55,816 nucleotides of DNA. Origin: Lachnospiraceae bacterium (GTDB lineage: Bacteria; Bacillota; Clostridia; Lachnospirales; Lachnospiraceae). Below, piece after piece: positions 7,667-16,123 of this stretch. Each line of letters opens with the position of its first letter. Position 1 is the first letter of the stretch. A program made the position numbers and the translations under genes. Location: assembly GCA_024405155.1 (NCBI GenBank), contig JAKSPC010000008.1, positions 1-55,816 of the forward strand. Reading direction: 5' to 3'. Under the pieces are notes generated by a model. The model had not been told where the DNA came from and did no database searches. It saw nothing but the letters and a program-made list of their open reading frames with translations.

Positions 7667-10027
7667 TTATTTGAAAGTGACAACGGTAACGCCGTCCGAG
7701 CCTTCTCCGAAGGCCCCCAGGCGATACTCCTTCACATATTTTACCTTTTTTAAGCGGCGATGTACAGCATCTTTTAACGCGCCGGTGCCTCTGCCGTGTA
7801 CGATGCGCACGCTGGGAAGATGGGCAAGGTAGGCGTCATCCAGGTATTTCTCCAGCTCCGGAAGCGCTTCGTCGGTGGTCATGCCGATCAGATTCAGTTC
7901 CGGAGAGATGGTGAGGGCCTTGGGAGCGATGCCGGAGAACTCCTTTTTCTGCGGCGGTTCCTTTTCCGCAGCGCCCTTTCTGACCAGTTCCAGATCTTTC
8001 ACTTTTACCTTGGAGTTCATGAAGCCCATGCTGACGGTAACGTTCCCGTCCTTGTCCGGCAGAGACGTAAGGGTGCCTTCCGTGCCGCCCAGGCTCATGA
8101 TGCGCACGGTGTCGCCCACGTCAAGTTTCTTTGGCGAAACGGGTTTCGACGGACCTTTGATCTTCAGTTTTTCACCGCTGTCCGTTCCCTTAAGGCTGTT
8201 TCTCAGACGGTCCCTCTGAGCTTCGATGGCCCTGTCGTCTGCGCTGCCGGCCGCCAGACGGTTGATGTTTCTGACGGTCTCGTCTGCCGTATCCTTGGCG
8301 TTTTTCAGGATCTTTGCGGCTTCGGCCTTTGCCTCGTTCAGAAGTTTTTCCCTGGAGCCCTCCAGCCGTTCTTCTTTTTTCGCCAGACGGATCTTCAGGT
8401 CCTCGATCTCTCTCTTGTAGCCCTCCGCGTCCCGGCGGGCCTTTTCGGCAGCGGTACGGTCGTCGTTCAGTTTGCCGATCACATCCTCGAAACTTTCGTC
8501 CTGCGTGCCGATGAGCCCTCTGGCCTCTTCGATCACGTGCTCCGAAAGACCCAGGCGGCGGGATATGGCAAACGCGTTGGATTTTCCGGGAATGCCGATG
8601 AGGAGCCGGTAGGTGGGGCTCAGGGTCTCCACGTCAAACTCACAGCAGGCATTCTCCACACCGGGAGTCTTCAAGGCAAAGATCTTGATCTCCGCATAGT
8701 GGGTGGTGGCCACGGTGCGGACCTGCATGCGATTCAAAAACAGCAGGATGGCCTCTGCCAGGGCAGCGCCTTCCGTGGGGTCGGTACCGCTCCCCAGCTC
8801 GTCAAAGAGACACAGGGACGTAGGCCCGGCTTCCCCAAGGATGTGGACGATATTGGTCATGTGGGCGGAAAATGTGGAAAGGCTCTGTTCGATGGACTGC
8901 TCATCGCCGATGTCGGCGAAGACTTCCTCGAAAACGCCCAGGGTGGCTTCGTCCGCAGGCACGTGCAGGCCGGCCTGTCCCATGAGAGTAAGAAGACCTG
9001 TGGTCTTTAAAGTAACGGTCTTTCCGCCGGTGTTGGGGCCGGTGATGACAAGCATGTTAAAGTCTCTGCCAAGCCTCAGGTCGATGGGAACGATCTTTTT
9101 TCTGTCGATGAGGGGATGGCGCGCGTTCTTCAGTTCTATATACCGGTCGGTGGAAAACGCCGGTTCGCAGGCATCCATAGCATCTGCGAACAGAGCTTTC
9201 GCAAAGATCATGTCCAGTTTTTTACAGATACGGATGTTGTCTTTGATATCGTCGGTGTGGGGCGCCAGGGAAGCGCTCAAAGCGGCCAGGATCCGCTCGA
9301 TCTCCTTTTTTTCCTCGCTGTCCAGCTCGAAAAGTTCATTGTTCAGGTTTACCACGGCCATGGGCTCCACAAAAAGAGTCTGACCGGTGGCGGAGGTATC
9401 GTGCACCAGTCCCGGTACTTTTGCCTTGTATTCCGCACGGACGGGAAGGCAGAAACGTCCGTCCCGCTGGGTGATCACCGGCTCCGACAGGTAGTCCCGG
9501 GCGGCATTTAACAGGCTGTTGACCGACTCACGGATCTTTTCTTCCGTCTGTTTTCTCTTTCTGCGCAGGGAAGAAAGGGCCGGGGAAGCGTCGTCCGCCA
9601 TTTCGTCCTCGCTCAAGATGCACCGACGGATCTCCCGGTTCAGGGAGCCAAGGGGTTCCAGGAAGGAGAATTCCTCGCTCAGGGAGTCTTTGATCTCTTC
9701 GTTATCGCCGTAGCTTTTGGCCCGTTCCGTCACGGTAAGAAGCGACGAGACCTTCAGAAGTTCCGCCTGGGAAAGGGAGGCGTTCACATTTAGCCTCGCC
9801 AAAGTTTCGGAAATGTCTTTTACACCGCGAAAGCTTATAGACCCGCCTTTTTTCTGAATACGGTCCCGGGCATCGGTAGTGTTTTTCTGATACTCCCGGA
9901 TCTTCCGCAGATTGGTGGACGGGCGGACTTTGGCGCACAAAGCGCGGCCCGCCTCCGAAGTGGCGTACTCGGAAAGCATCTCTATGATCTTGTCAAATTC
10001 CAGAATGTGTAAACTTCGTTCTTCCAT
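7667..10027 (-). CDS. mutS2: Endonuclease/ATPase MutS2
   Basis: A 786-residue MutS2. In order it has the clamp and lever region (about 1-300), an ABC-type ATPase with Walker A GPNTGGKTVTLKT (about 330) and Walker B LCLFDELGSGTDPTEGAALA, a coiled-coil (about 510-620), a KOW-like segment and a C-terminal Smr nuclease domain with RIVHGRGTGALK. MutS2 acts on branched DNA and, in Firmicutes, on collided ribosomes; it has no MutL partner or mismatch-recognition domain. The ATG has only a weak AAAAGA ribosome site. The regulator and pgi follow on the same strand. Confidence 0.96.
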   Translation of the reverse strand: MEERSLHILEFDKIIEMLSEYATSEAGRALCAKVRPSTNLRKIREYQKNTTDARDRIQKKGGSISFRGVKDISETLARLNVNASLSQAELLKVSSLLTVTERAKSYGDNEEIKDSLSEEFSFLEPLGSLNREIRRCILSEDEMADDASPALSSLRRKRKQTEEKIRESVNSLLNAARDYLSEPVITQRDGRFCLPVRAEYKAKVPGLVHDTSATGQTLFVEPMAVVNLNNELFELDSEEKKEIERILAALSASLAPHTDDIKDNIRICKKLDMIFAKALFADAMDACEPAFSTDRYIELKNARHPLIDRKKIVPIDLRLGRDFNMLVITGPNTGGKTVTLKTTGLLTLMGQAGLHVPADEATLGVFEEVFADIGDEQSIEQSLSTFSAHMTNIVHILGEAGPTSLCLFDELGSGTDPTEGAALAEAILLFLNRMQVRTVATTHYAEIKIFALKTPGVENACCEFDVETLSPTYRLLIGIPGKSNAFAISRRLGLSEHVIEEARGLIGTQDESFEDVIGKLNDDRTAAEKARRDAEGYKREIEDLKIRLAKKEERLEGSREKLLNEAKAEAAKILKNAKDTADETVRNINRLAAGSADDRAIEAQRDRLRNSLKGTDSGEKLKIKGPSKPVSPKKLDVGDTVRIMSLGGTEGTLTSLPDKDGNVTVSMGFMNSKVKVKDLELVRKGAAEKEPPQKKEFSGIAPKALTISPELNLIGMTTDEALPELEKYLDDAYLAHLPSVRIVHGRGTGALKDAVHRRLKKVKYVKEYRLGAFGEGSDGVTVVTFK

Positions 10028-10117
10028 ATCTTTTCGTAGTTTCCTGCCAGCTTGAGTCCGAATTACCGGAACTCAGGTTTTTCGCATATTAACTCGCGTG
10101 CCCCGATTCGGATGCTT
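10028..10117. other. Short intergenic region with a stem-loop
   Basis: Between the second NhaC gene and mutS2 there is a TGAGTCCG/CGGAACTCA stem at about 10051-10078. A T-run follows it only on the plus strand, so it is not a convincing terminator for the minus-strand genes. Confidence 0.35.
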
Positions 10118-11623
10118 CTAGCTTCTTTGTGTAATGCTCCTCAGGAAAAGCAGCACGCCGGCGATGAGCGCCGCTCCCACAGGCAGGCAGACCAGCGCGT
10201 TGGGCACGAAGCCCGCCAGGACGTATACCGCAAAGGAAACTGCCGCCACGGTCATGGCATAAGGAAGCTGCGTCTCCACATGGCTCACGTGGTCACACAT
10301 GGCAGCCGCGGAGCTCATGATGGTGGTATCGGATATGGGGCTGCAGTGGTCGCCGCATACGGCGCCCGCAAGACATGCCGAAATGCCCACGATGAGCAGC
10401 GGCGAATCTGCCGGAAACACTGCCGTTACGATGGGGATCAGGATGCCGAAGGTGCCCCAGCTGGAACCGCAGGCGAAGGAAAACAGACAGCTGAAAAGAA
10501 AGATCACGGCGGGAAGCAGACGGGTAAGTGACGCTGCCGCGCCTTCCATCACGTGAGAAATAAATGCCTGTACTCCCAGGGCCATGGTCATGTTTTTCAG
10601 CGACACTGCCAGGATCAGAATGATGAGGGGACTTCCCATCATGCGGAAGCTTTCTCCCACGCAGTCCGAAACTTCGCGAAAGGTAACGACCTTCCGAAGC
10701 AGTGAGTAGACCACGGTAAATACCAGCGTCACCAGACCACCCATGGAAAGGGCCGACGCGCCGTCGGTGCCGCCGAGAGCCAAAGCAACGTCGCGGTAGT
10801 TTTCGGAAGCGGGATCAAAGAAACCACCCACGTAAAGCAGGAACAGACTGCACACCACGATCATGAAGACCACCGGGATCACCAGATCACAGATGGCTCC
10901 CTGACGGCTCTCCTTTTCCGCGGGAAGATCCTCCTTTGCCCCCAGATCGCCTTCGGCAGCTCTTTTCTGATACTCCGCCATTTTTCCGTAGTCAAAGTTC
11001 AGTATGCCGATGATCACAATAAATACCAGGGTAAGAAGGGAATAAAAGTTAAAGGGAATGGCACGGATAAAAAGGGAGATGCCGCTTTCTCCGGTGCCGA
11101 GGCCTGCTGCCGTGGAAGATACGGCCGCACCCCAGGAAGAGATGGGGGCGATCATGCATACCGGCGCTGCCGTGGCGTCCAGGAGCCAGGCCAGCTTCTG
11201 CCGGGAGATCTTCAGGCGGTCCGTAACGGGCATCATGACGGCACCCACGGTGAAGCAGTTGAACATGTCGTCGATAAAAATAAGAATGCCCAGAACAAAC
11301 GTTGCGAGCACAGCGCCTGTCTGGGTCTTTATGTGTTTTGCCGCCCATTTGCCGAAGGCGGCGGAACCGTTGGTCTTCCGGATGATCTGTATGATCACGC
11401 CCAGGATCACCACGAAAGCGATGATGCCGGCGTTTTCGGCGATGGCCGTGAGCAGCCCGCAGTTTACGAAAGCGTCAACGGCCGCCACGGGACGGAGCCC
11501 CGCCAGCAGAAACGCCGCCAGCGCCGCACCGATAAACAGGGAAACGTGAGGCTCCCGCAGAACGAGAGCCAGCACGATGGCTACGATAGATGGGACCAGA
11601 GTCCAGAAAGTGTTCGTTATCAT
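10118..11623 (-). CDS. NhaC-family secondary carrier, paralogue of the riboswitch-controlled gene
   Basis: A 501-residue polytopic membrane carrier. It aligns along its length with the protein at 3768-5282, sharing CMIAPISSWGAAVSS, ACGSSWGTFGILIPIVTA and GDHCSPISDTTIMSSAA. Such proteins exchange Na+ or H+ for small cations or amino acids; the substrate here is open. Unlike its paralogue it has no riboswitch. The start codon has no Shine-Dalgarno; a hairpin element ends 11 bases upstream, so translation may be coupled to ftsH or depend on that structure. Confidence 0.88.
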   Translation of the reverse strand: MITNTFWTLVPSIVAIVLALVLREPHVSLFIGAALAAFLLAGLRPVAAVDAFVNCGLLTAIAENAGIIAFVVILGVIIQIIRKTNGSAAFGKWAAKHIKTQTGAVLATFVLGILIFIDDMFNCFTVGAVMMPVTDRLKISRQKLAWLLDATAAPVCMIAPISSWGAAVSSTAAGLGTGESGISLFIRAIPFNFYSLLTLVFIVIIGILNFDYGKMAEYQKRAAEGDLGAKEDLPAEKESRQGAICDLVIPVVFMIVVCSLFLLYVGGFFDPASENYRDVALALGGTDGASALSMGGLVTLVFTVVYSLLRKVVTFREVSDCVGESFRMMGSPLIILILAVSLKNMTMALGVQAFISHVMEGAAASLTRLLPAVIFLFSCLFSFACGSSWGTFGILIPIVTAVFPADSPLLIVGISACLAGAVCGDHCSPISDTTIMSSAAAMCDHVSHVETQLPYAMTVAAVSFAVYVLAGFVPNALVCLPVGAALIAGVLLFLRSITQRS

Positions 11624-11634
11624 GACTGTTTATA

Positions 11635-11658
11635 CGCGGGCGGTACCATCCGCCCGCG
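11635..11658 (-). repeat. Hairpin element copy E (reduced) between ftsH and NhaC gene
   Basis: Minus-strand GCGGGCGG-AT-GGTACCGCCCGC closes with an 8-bp stem. Compared with the full copies, the GGTACCGC strand is kept while the GTGGATT strand and the variable arm are collapsed to AT. It starts 3 bases after the ftsH stop and ends 11 bases before the next ATG. Confidence 0.6.
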
Positions 11659-11661
11659 ATT

Positions 11662-13572
11662 TTAAAGTTCATCCTTTCTGCTCAGCAGATCCATGAATTC
11701 CTCGCCGGTGATGGTCTCTTTCTCGTAGAGGTATTTCACGATCTCATGCAGTTTTTTCATGTTGTCGGCAAGGATCTGTTTGGCACGGTCGTACTGGGTC
11801 TGGACCAGTTCGATGACTTCGCGGTCTGCCCGGGCAAGGGTCTCCTCGGAGCAGGCGGTGGTCATGTCGCCGCCAAGATACGCGTTCTGCTTTGCCTGGA
11901 GGGCCACCATGCCGAATCCTTTGTTCATACCAAAAGATGATACCATATTTCTGGCCAGACGGGTAGCCTGTTCGATGTCATTGGCTGCGCCGGTGGTGAT
12001 GGTCTTGAAGATCAGTTCCTCTGCCGCGCGGCCGCCGGTGAGGGTGGCGATCTTGTTGGTCAGTTCTTCACGGCTCTGCAGGTAGTGGTTTCCTTCCTCG
12101 TCCACCTGCATGGTATAGCCGAGAGCACCGCTGGTCCTGGGGATGATGGTGATCTTGTGGACCGGCGCAGAGTTGTCCTGCATGGCCGCCACCAGAGCAT
12201 GGCCCACTTCGTGATACGCCACGATGAGCTTTTCCTTTTCGGTGAGCACCTTGTTCTTTTTCTTGTAGCCGGCCATGACCACTTCAATGGATTCTTCCAG
12301 ATCCTGCTGGTTCACCTTGTCACGTCCGTCCTTTACGGCGCGAAGGGCCGCTTCGTTGATCATGTTGGCAAGTTCCGCGCCCGAAGCGCCGGGGCAGGCC
12401 TTGGCGATGGCTTCAAAATTGATGTTGCCTGTCATCTTCACGTCCTTGGCATGGACCTGAAGGATCTCCACACGGCCCTGCATGTCGGGCAGTTCCACGG
12501 GCACTCTGCGGTCGAAACGGCCCGGCCTCAAAAGCGCGGGATCCAGAGAATCCGGCTGGTTGGTGGCCGCCAGGACGATGATGCCCTTGGTGCCGTCAAA
12601 GCCGTCCATTTCGGTAAGCAGCTGATTCAATGTCTGCTCTCTCTCATCGTTTCCGCCCAGACCGTTTCCGTTACGCTTCTTGCCGATGGCGTCGATCTCG
12701 TCGATGAATACGATGCAGGGGGCTTTCTTTTCGGCCTCTTTGAAGAGGTCACGCACCTTGGCGGCACCCATGCCCACGAACATCTCCACGAATTCCGAAC
12801 CGGAAATGGAGAAGAAAGGAACGTCTGCCTCACCGGCCACGGCTTTGGCGAGAAGGGTCTTTCCTGTTCCGGGAGGGCCCACCAGTAGGGCGCCTTTCGG
12901 GATCTTGGCACCGATGGCGCGGTACTTTTTGGGATCGTGGAGAAAATCCACCATCTCCTTTAAGAGTTCCTTGGCCTCGTCTTCGCCTGCCACGTCTTTA
13001 AACGTGATGCCTGTCTTGTCTTTTACATAGACCTTGGCGTTGGATTTTCCGAAATTGCCGAACATGCCGGCGCCGCCACCCTGGCTTAAGGTCTTTGAGA
13101 GCCGGTAGCCCAGGAAGATCATGATGCCCAGGGGCAGCACGTTGTAAATAATGTACCAGATGGGCGACACCGTGGCGGGGATCTCCTGGGTGAAATGAGC
13201 GCCCGCGTTGTACAGGCGGTCCACTTCACCAAGGTAGGCGATACGGCCCGTCTCATAAATGGTGTCGTTGTTTTTCAGCGTGTAGCGGATGGTGGTGTCG
13301 TTCAGTTCCACCTCATCGATGGTCCTGTTGTCCACGGCGCTTAAGAATTCGTCGTAGCCGGAGCTTTTTACGTTCTTTTTCGCCAGGGCGGGGATCACCA
13401 CTGTATTGATGAGCAGGATGGCTACAATGGCGATGAGCCAGTAGATCACCATCTGCTTTCTGGGCTTGCGGAAATTGGGGCCGCCGCTGCCGCCGCCGTT
13501 TCCGTTATTGCCGCCGCCGACTTCGCGGAAGTCGCCGTCGTTGTTGTCAAAGATGTTTCCTAATTTTGCCAT
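11662..13572 (-). CDS. ftsH: ATP-dependent zinc metalloprotease FtsH
   Basis: A 636-residue membrane AAA+ protease that degrades damaged membrane proteins and some regulators. From the N-terminus: a Gly/Asn-rich cytoplasmic tail ([14 protein letters not shown]), first membrane segment (about 40-62), extracytoplasmic domain, second segment (about 138-157), AAA domain with Walker A GPPGTGKT (232-239), Walker [12 protein letters not shown] and second region of homology [19 protein letters not shown], then zinc motif HEVGH. The ATG at 13572 has GAGGAG upstream, so the longer frame is rejected. The Gly/Asn-rich tail is somewhat unusual. The leader contains a 170-bp palindrome. Confidence 0.96.
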   Translation of the reverse strand: MAKLGNIFDNNDGDFREVGGGNNGNGGGSGGPNFRKPRKQMVIYWLIAIVAILLINTVVIPALAKKNVKSSGYDEFLSAVDNRTIDEVELNDTTIRYTLKNNDTIYETGRIAYLGEVDRLYNAGAHFTQEIPATVSPIWYIIYNVLPLGIMIFLGYRLSKTLSQGGGAGMFGNFGKSNAKVYVKDKTGITFKDVAGEDEAKELLKEMVDFLHDPKKYRAIGAKIPKGALLVGPPGTGKTLLAKAVAGEADVPFFSISGSEFVEMFVGMGAAKVRDLFKEAEKKAPCIVFIDEIDAIGKKRNGNGLGGNDEREQTLNQLLTEMDGFDGTKGIIVLAATNQPDSLDPALLRPGRFDRRVPVELPDMQGRVEILQVHAKDVKMTGNINFEAIAKACPGASGAELANMINEAALRAVKDGRDKVNQQDLEESIEVVMAGYKKKNKVLTEKEKLIVAYHEVGHALVAAMQDNSAPVHKITIIPRTSGALGYTMQVDEEGNHYLQSREELTNKIATLTGGRAAEELIFKTITTGAANDIEQATRLARNMVSSFGMNKGFGMVALQAKQNAYLGGDMTTACSEETLARADREVIELVQTQYDRAKQILADNMKKLHEIVKYLYEKETITGEEFMDLLSRKDEL

Positions 13573-13617
13573 TATGAATGCTCCTCTATGTATGCGCCGG
13601 TGACATTCTGCCGCAAC

Positions 13618-13786
13618 TGCTGCCACGCGCCTTCCCGGCTGGTTGCTCCGTTTTTCGATTTTCTAAGTTTTTCTGCGCCCACGCAGAGGGTGCCAATCGC
13701 TGCGCTCAAGGACCTCTGCTTTGCGGGCTCGAAAAACTTGAAAATCTGAAAAGCCTCCGCAAGGCTCGGGTATTCGCGTGACAGCA
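13618..13786. repeat. Long imperfect palindrome in the ftsH leader
   Basis: Nested inverted repeats fold this stretch into one hairpin: TGCTGCCACGCG (13618) with CGCGTGACAGCA (13775), GATTTTCTAAGTTTTTC (13657) with GAAAAACTTGAAAATC (13731, one bulge), and GCAGAGG (13683) with CCTCTGC (13713). It lies between the ftsH promoter and its ribosome binding site, so the ftsH mRNA would carry it. The open frames through it on both strands look like by-products of the palindrome. Confidence 0.75.
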
Positions 13787-13824
13787 TCCTCGGCATGTAA
13801 TTCTGTATGCTTCTATTCAAGCGT

Positions 13825-13853
13825 ATCATAACTTACATGCCCTGATAAAACAA
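13825..13853 (-). promoter_or_regulatory. Sigma-A promoter of the ftsH operon
   Basis: Minus-strand TTGTTT, 17-bp spacer, TATGAT. The leader to the ftsH ATG is about 245 nt and contains the long palindrome. Confidence 0.6.
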
Positions 13854-13895
13854 GAAAAGCCGCCCACTTTTCACAAAGTGTTCAGCTTTTTCATT
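13851..13895 (-). terminator. Terminator after the NHLM exporter operon
   Basis: On the minus strand AAAAGC...GCTTTT encloses CACTTT-GTGA-AAAGTG and is followed by CTTGTTTT. It sits just after the exporter operon and touches the -35 of ftsH. Confidence 0.5.
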
Positions 13896-13919
13896 TTCCG
13901 GTAAGTTTTGTCGGATCGT

Positions 13920-16109
13920 TCAGTCAATGTCCAGGCGCTGCCGTTCCACAAGTTTTGCAAAACTGCCGTTTTTCGCGATGAGCTCCCCGTAGGTACCGTC
14001 TTCCACGATCTTTCCCCGTTCCAGGTAGATGATGCGGTCGGCATGCTGAATGGTGGAAAGCCGGTGGGCGATCACGATCCTGGTGCATTTCAGAGAATCG
14101 ATGGCCTCCGACACTTTTTTCTGCGTGATGTTGTCAAGGGCACTCGTTGCCTCGTCAAACATCAGGATCTTCGGCTTCGGCGCAACGGCACGCGCAATCA
14201 TAAGCCGCTGTTTCTGACCGCCGGAAATGCCTCCCTGCCCTTCACTGATGACGGTGTGCATCCCCATGGGCATGGCCCGGATGTCGTCGGCAATGGAAGC
14301 GATCTCTGCCGCTTTCCACGCCTCGTTCACCGTAAGTTCGGGCGCGGTAATGACGATGTTGGAATAAATGTCACCGAAGAACAGCTTTCCGTCCTGCATC
14401 ACAACGCCGATCTTCCTGCGCAATGATTCCAGATCGATCCTGGCAAGGTCCTGTTTATCATAGTAGATCGCGCCCTTCTGCGGGGTTTCAAATCCCAGCA
14501 GCAGCCTAAGCAGTGTGCTTTTTCCGCAGCCGGTGGCGCCTGTAATGGCAAGATACTCGCCCGGCTTTACGGTAAGCGACAGATCATCGATCACATTGGG
14601 CAAAGTATCGCCATACCGGAAGGAAACGCGGGAAAGTTCAATGCCGCCCTTAAGTGAGGTGATGTTTTCTTTTCCCTCATGCGCTTCCGGCTCTGCCTCC
14701 ATGATCGGTCTCGCCATTTCCAGCGTCGGTCGGATACCCGAGGCGGTGACCGCAATGGATGCAAATGCCATGAACGCCCCGGAGACCATGCCGTACGCAG
14801 TATTGAATGCGTAATAGTCCGCCACGCTGACCCCGCTTCCGATCGCCGCGGCATAAAGGATCATCGTGCCGAGAAGAGAGATGGCAAGGTTCAGCGTACC
14901 GCTCAGTTTCAGGAACAGGGGAGGATCATACTCCAGCCGCGCCTGTCTGGCGTACTGCTTTCCCCAGCGGGCAAACATCCTCTTTTCCGCTCCTGCCAGC
15001 TTGATCTTCTGGATCCCCGTGATCGTCGCGTACGAAAGGCCGCTCGTTTTGGCAGCAATGTCCATTTTTTCGCGGGTAACGCGCATCTGTATAAGGGTCG
15101 TGACGAGTGACAGGATGACCGTGGCAGCCGTGATCAAAAGCGCCGGAACCGCAAGAGCCGGAGCAAAGGCAAAGATCTGCCCGACATAGATCAGAGAAAA
15201 CAGCGACGTAAGTCCCGTCGTGCCGATCGTGCTGAACATGGTGGAGCAAAGCGCCTGCACATAGGCTGCGCGCTGAGACAGTTCACCGGCAGAGTACTGT
15301 TTAAAAAAAGACGTGGGAAGGCTTAAAATGCGGCTCATCACCGCCGCCTGCACCGCAATGTCCTGTTTGATACCGATGCGGGAATCGATCAGCCCCCGGA
15401 AGATGTCGAAACAGAGCCTGCTTAAGCAAAAAAACACCACGAACACTGCCAGAGACAAAAGCACCTGCAGACTGCCGGACTCCAGCACCGTGCCGAAAAG
15501 CCACTTCGTAAACAGCGGCGACAACAGGCCCAGTGCGGCGGAGACGGCCATCATGACCAGATACATTACGACATCGGAAATGCTCATCTGCTGCAGTATG
15601 AATTTCAGCAGATCGGCCACGGAAAGCGACTTTAACGGGAGCGCCTCATAGAAACATACCGCTTCCTTATCCAGGAGCTGCTCTGTTTTCCTGTTCAGCC
15701 CGCACTGCGTCCCGGTCTTTACATTGATCAGTCTGTACCCCGAAAATTTCCCGGGGATCAGCGCGACGGCGGAGCCATCTTCCTTAAGCGTTCCGAGCAT
15801 GGCACCCACGGTATGACGGTGCCAGCCCTTATCCAGCGTGACTTTGCGGTTCCTTATGCCAAAGGGGCGCATACGGTATTCGATCTGTTCGTCCAGCGTT
15901 TTGATCTGCGGGGGGAGACCCTCCTCCTTCGCCCTGCAGTGGTAGTATTTCAGGATCTCATCGATGGCGGAACCGGCAATTTCATCCTGACTGAGCGCGT
16001 CCCTGAGGCGTTTGCCCATGACGGCACCGGCGATGGAATCCATGGCATCCGCAAAGTCAGCGTTGTCGGACTGTTCACGAATTTTAAGCTGTTCTTCAAA
16101 CCAGCTCAT
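13920..16109 (-). CDS. NHLM/NHLP-type bacteriocin ABC transporter, ATP-binding subunit
   Basis: A 729-residue permease-ATPase fusion. Residues 1-150 form a soluble N-terminal domain typical of the second ABC subunit of NHLM systems and lack peptidase residues. Then come six membrane segments (about 170-440) and an ABC domain with Walker A GATGCGKSTLLRLLLG, signature ISGGQKQR, Walker B ILMFDEATSALD and the H-loop IAHRLST. GGAGGTGA precedes the ATG by ten bases. It lies 14 bases after the C39 transporter and probably pairs with it as a heterodimeric exporter of the double-glycine peptides encoded at 25.0-25.5 kb. Composition resembles the core genome more than the AT-rich genes to the right. 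Confidence 0.9.
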   Translation of the reverse strand: MSWFEEQLKIREQSDNADFADAMDSIAGAVMGKRLRDALSQDEIAGSAIDEILKYYHCRAKEEGLPPQIKTLDEQIEYRMRPFGIRNRKVTLDKGWHRHTVGAMLGTLKEDGSAVALIPGKFSGYRLINVKTGTQCGLNRKTEQLLDKEAVCFYEALPLKSLSVADLLKFILQQMSISDVVMYLVMMAVSAALGLLSPLFTKWLFGTVLESGSLQVLLSLAVFVVFFCLSRLCFDIFRGLIDSRIGIKQDIAVQAAVMSRILSLPTSFFKQYSAGELSQRAAYVQALCSTMFSTIGTTGLTSLFSLIYVGQIFAFAPALAVPALLITAATVILSLVTTLIQMRVTREKMDIAAKTSGLSYATITGIQKIKLAGAEKRMFARWGKQYARQARLEYDPPLFLKLSGTLNLAISLLGTMILYAAAIGSGVSVADYYAFNTAYGMVSGAFMAFASIAVTASGIRPTLEMARPIMEAEPEAHEGKENITSLKGGIELSRVSFRYGDTLPNVIDDLSLTVKPGEYLAITGATGCGKSTLLRLLLGFETPQKGAIYYDKQDLARIDLESLRRKIGVVMQDGKLFFGDIYSNIVITAPELTVNEAWKAAEIASIADDIRAMPMGMHTVISEGQGGISGGQKQRLMIARAVAPKPKILMFDEATSALDNITQKKVSEAIDSLKCTRIVIAHRLSTIQHADRIIYLERGKIVEDGTYGELIAKNGSFAKLVERQRLDID

Positions 16110-16123
16110 TTCTGCGTCACCTC

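Noticed and set aside
10118-11661. A second lysine riboswitch before the other NhaC gene
   Set aside because: Only 38 bases separate it from ftsH, filled by the reduced hairpin element.
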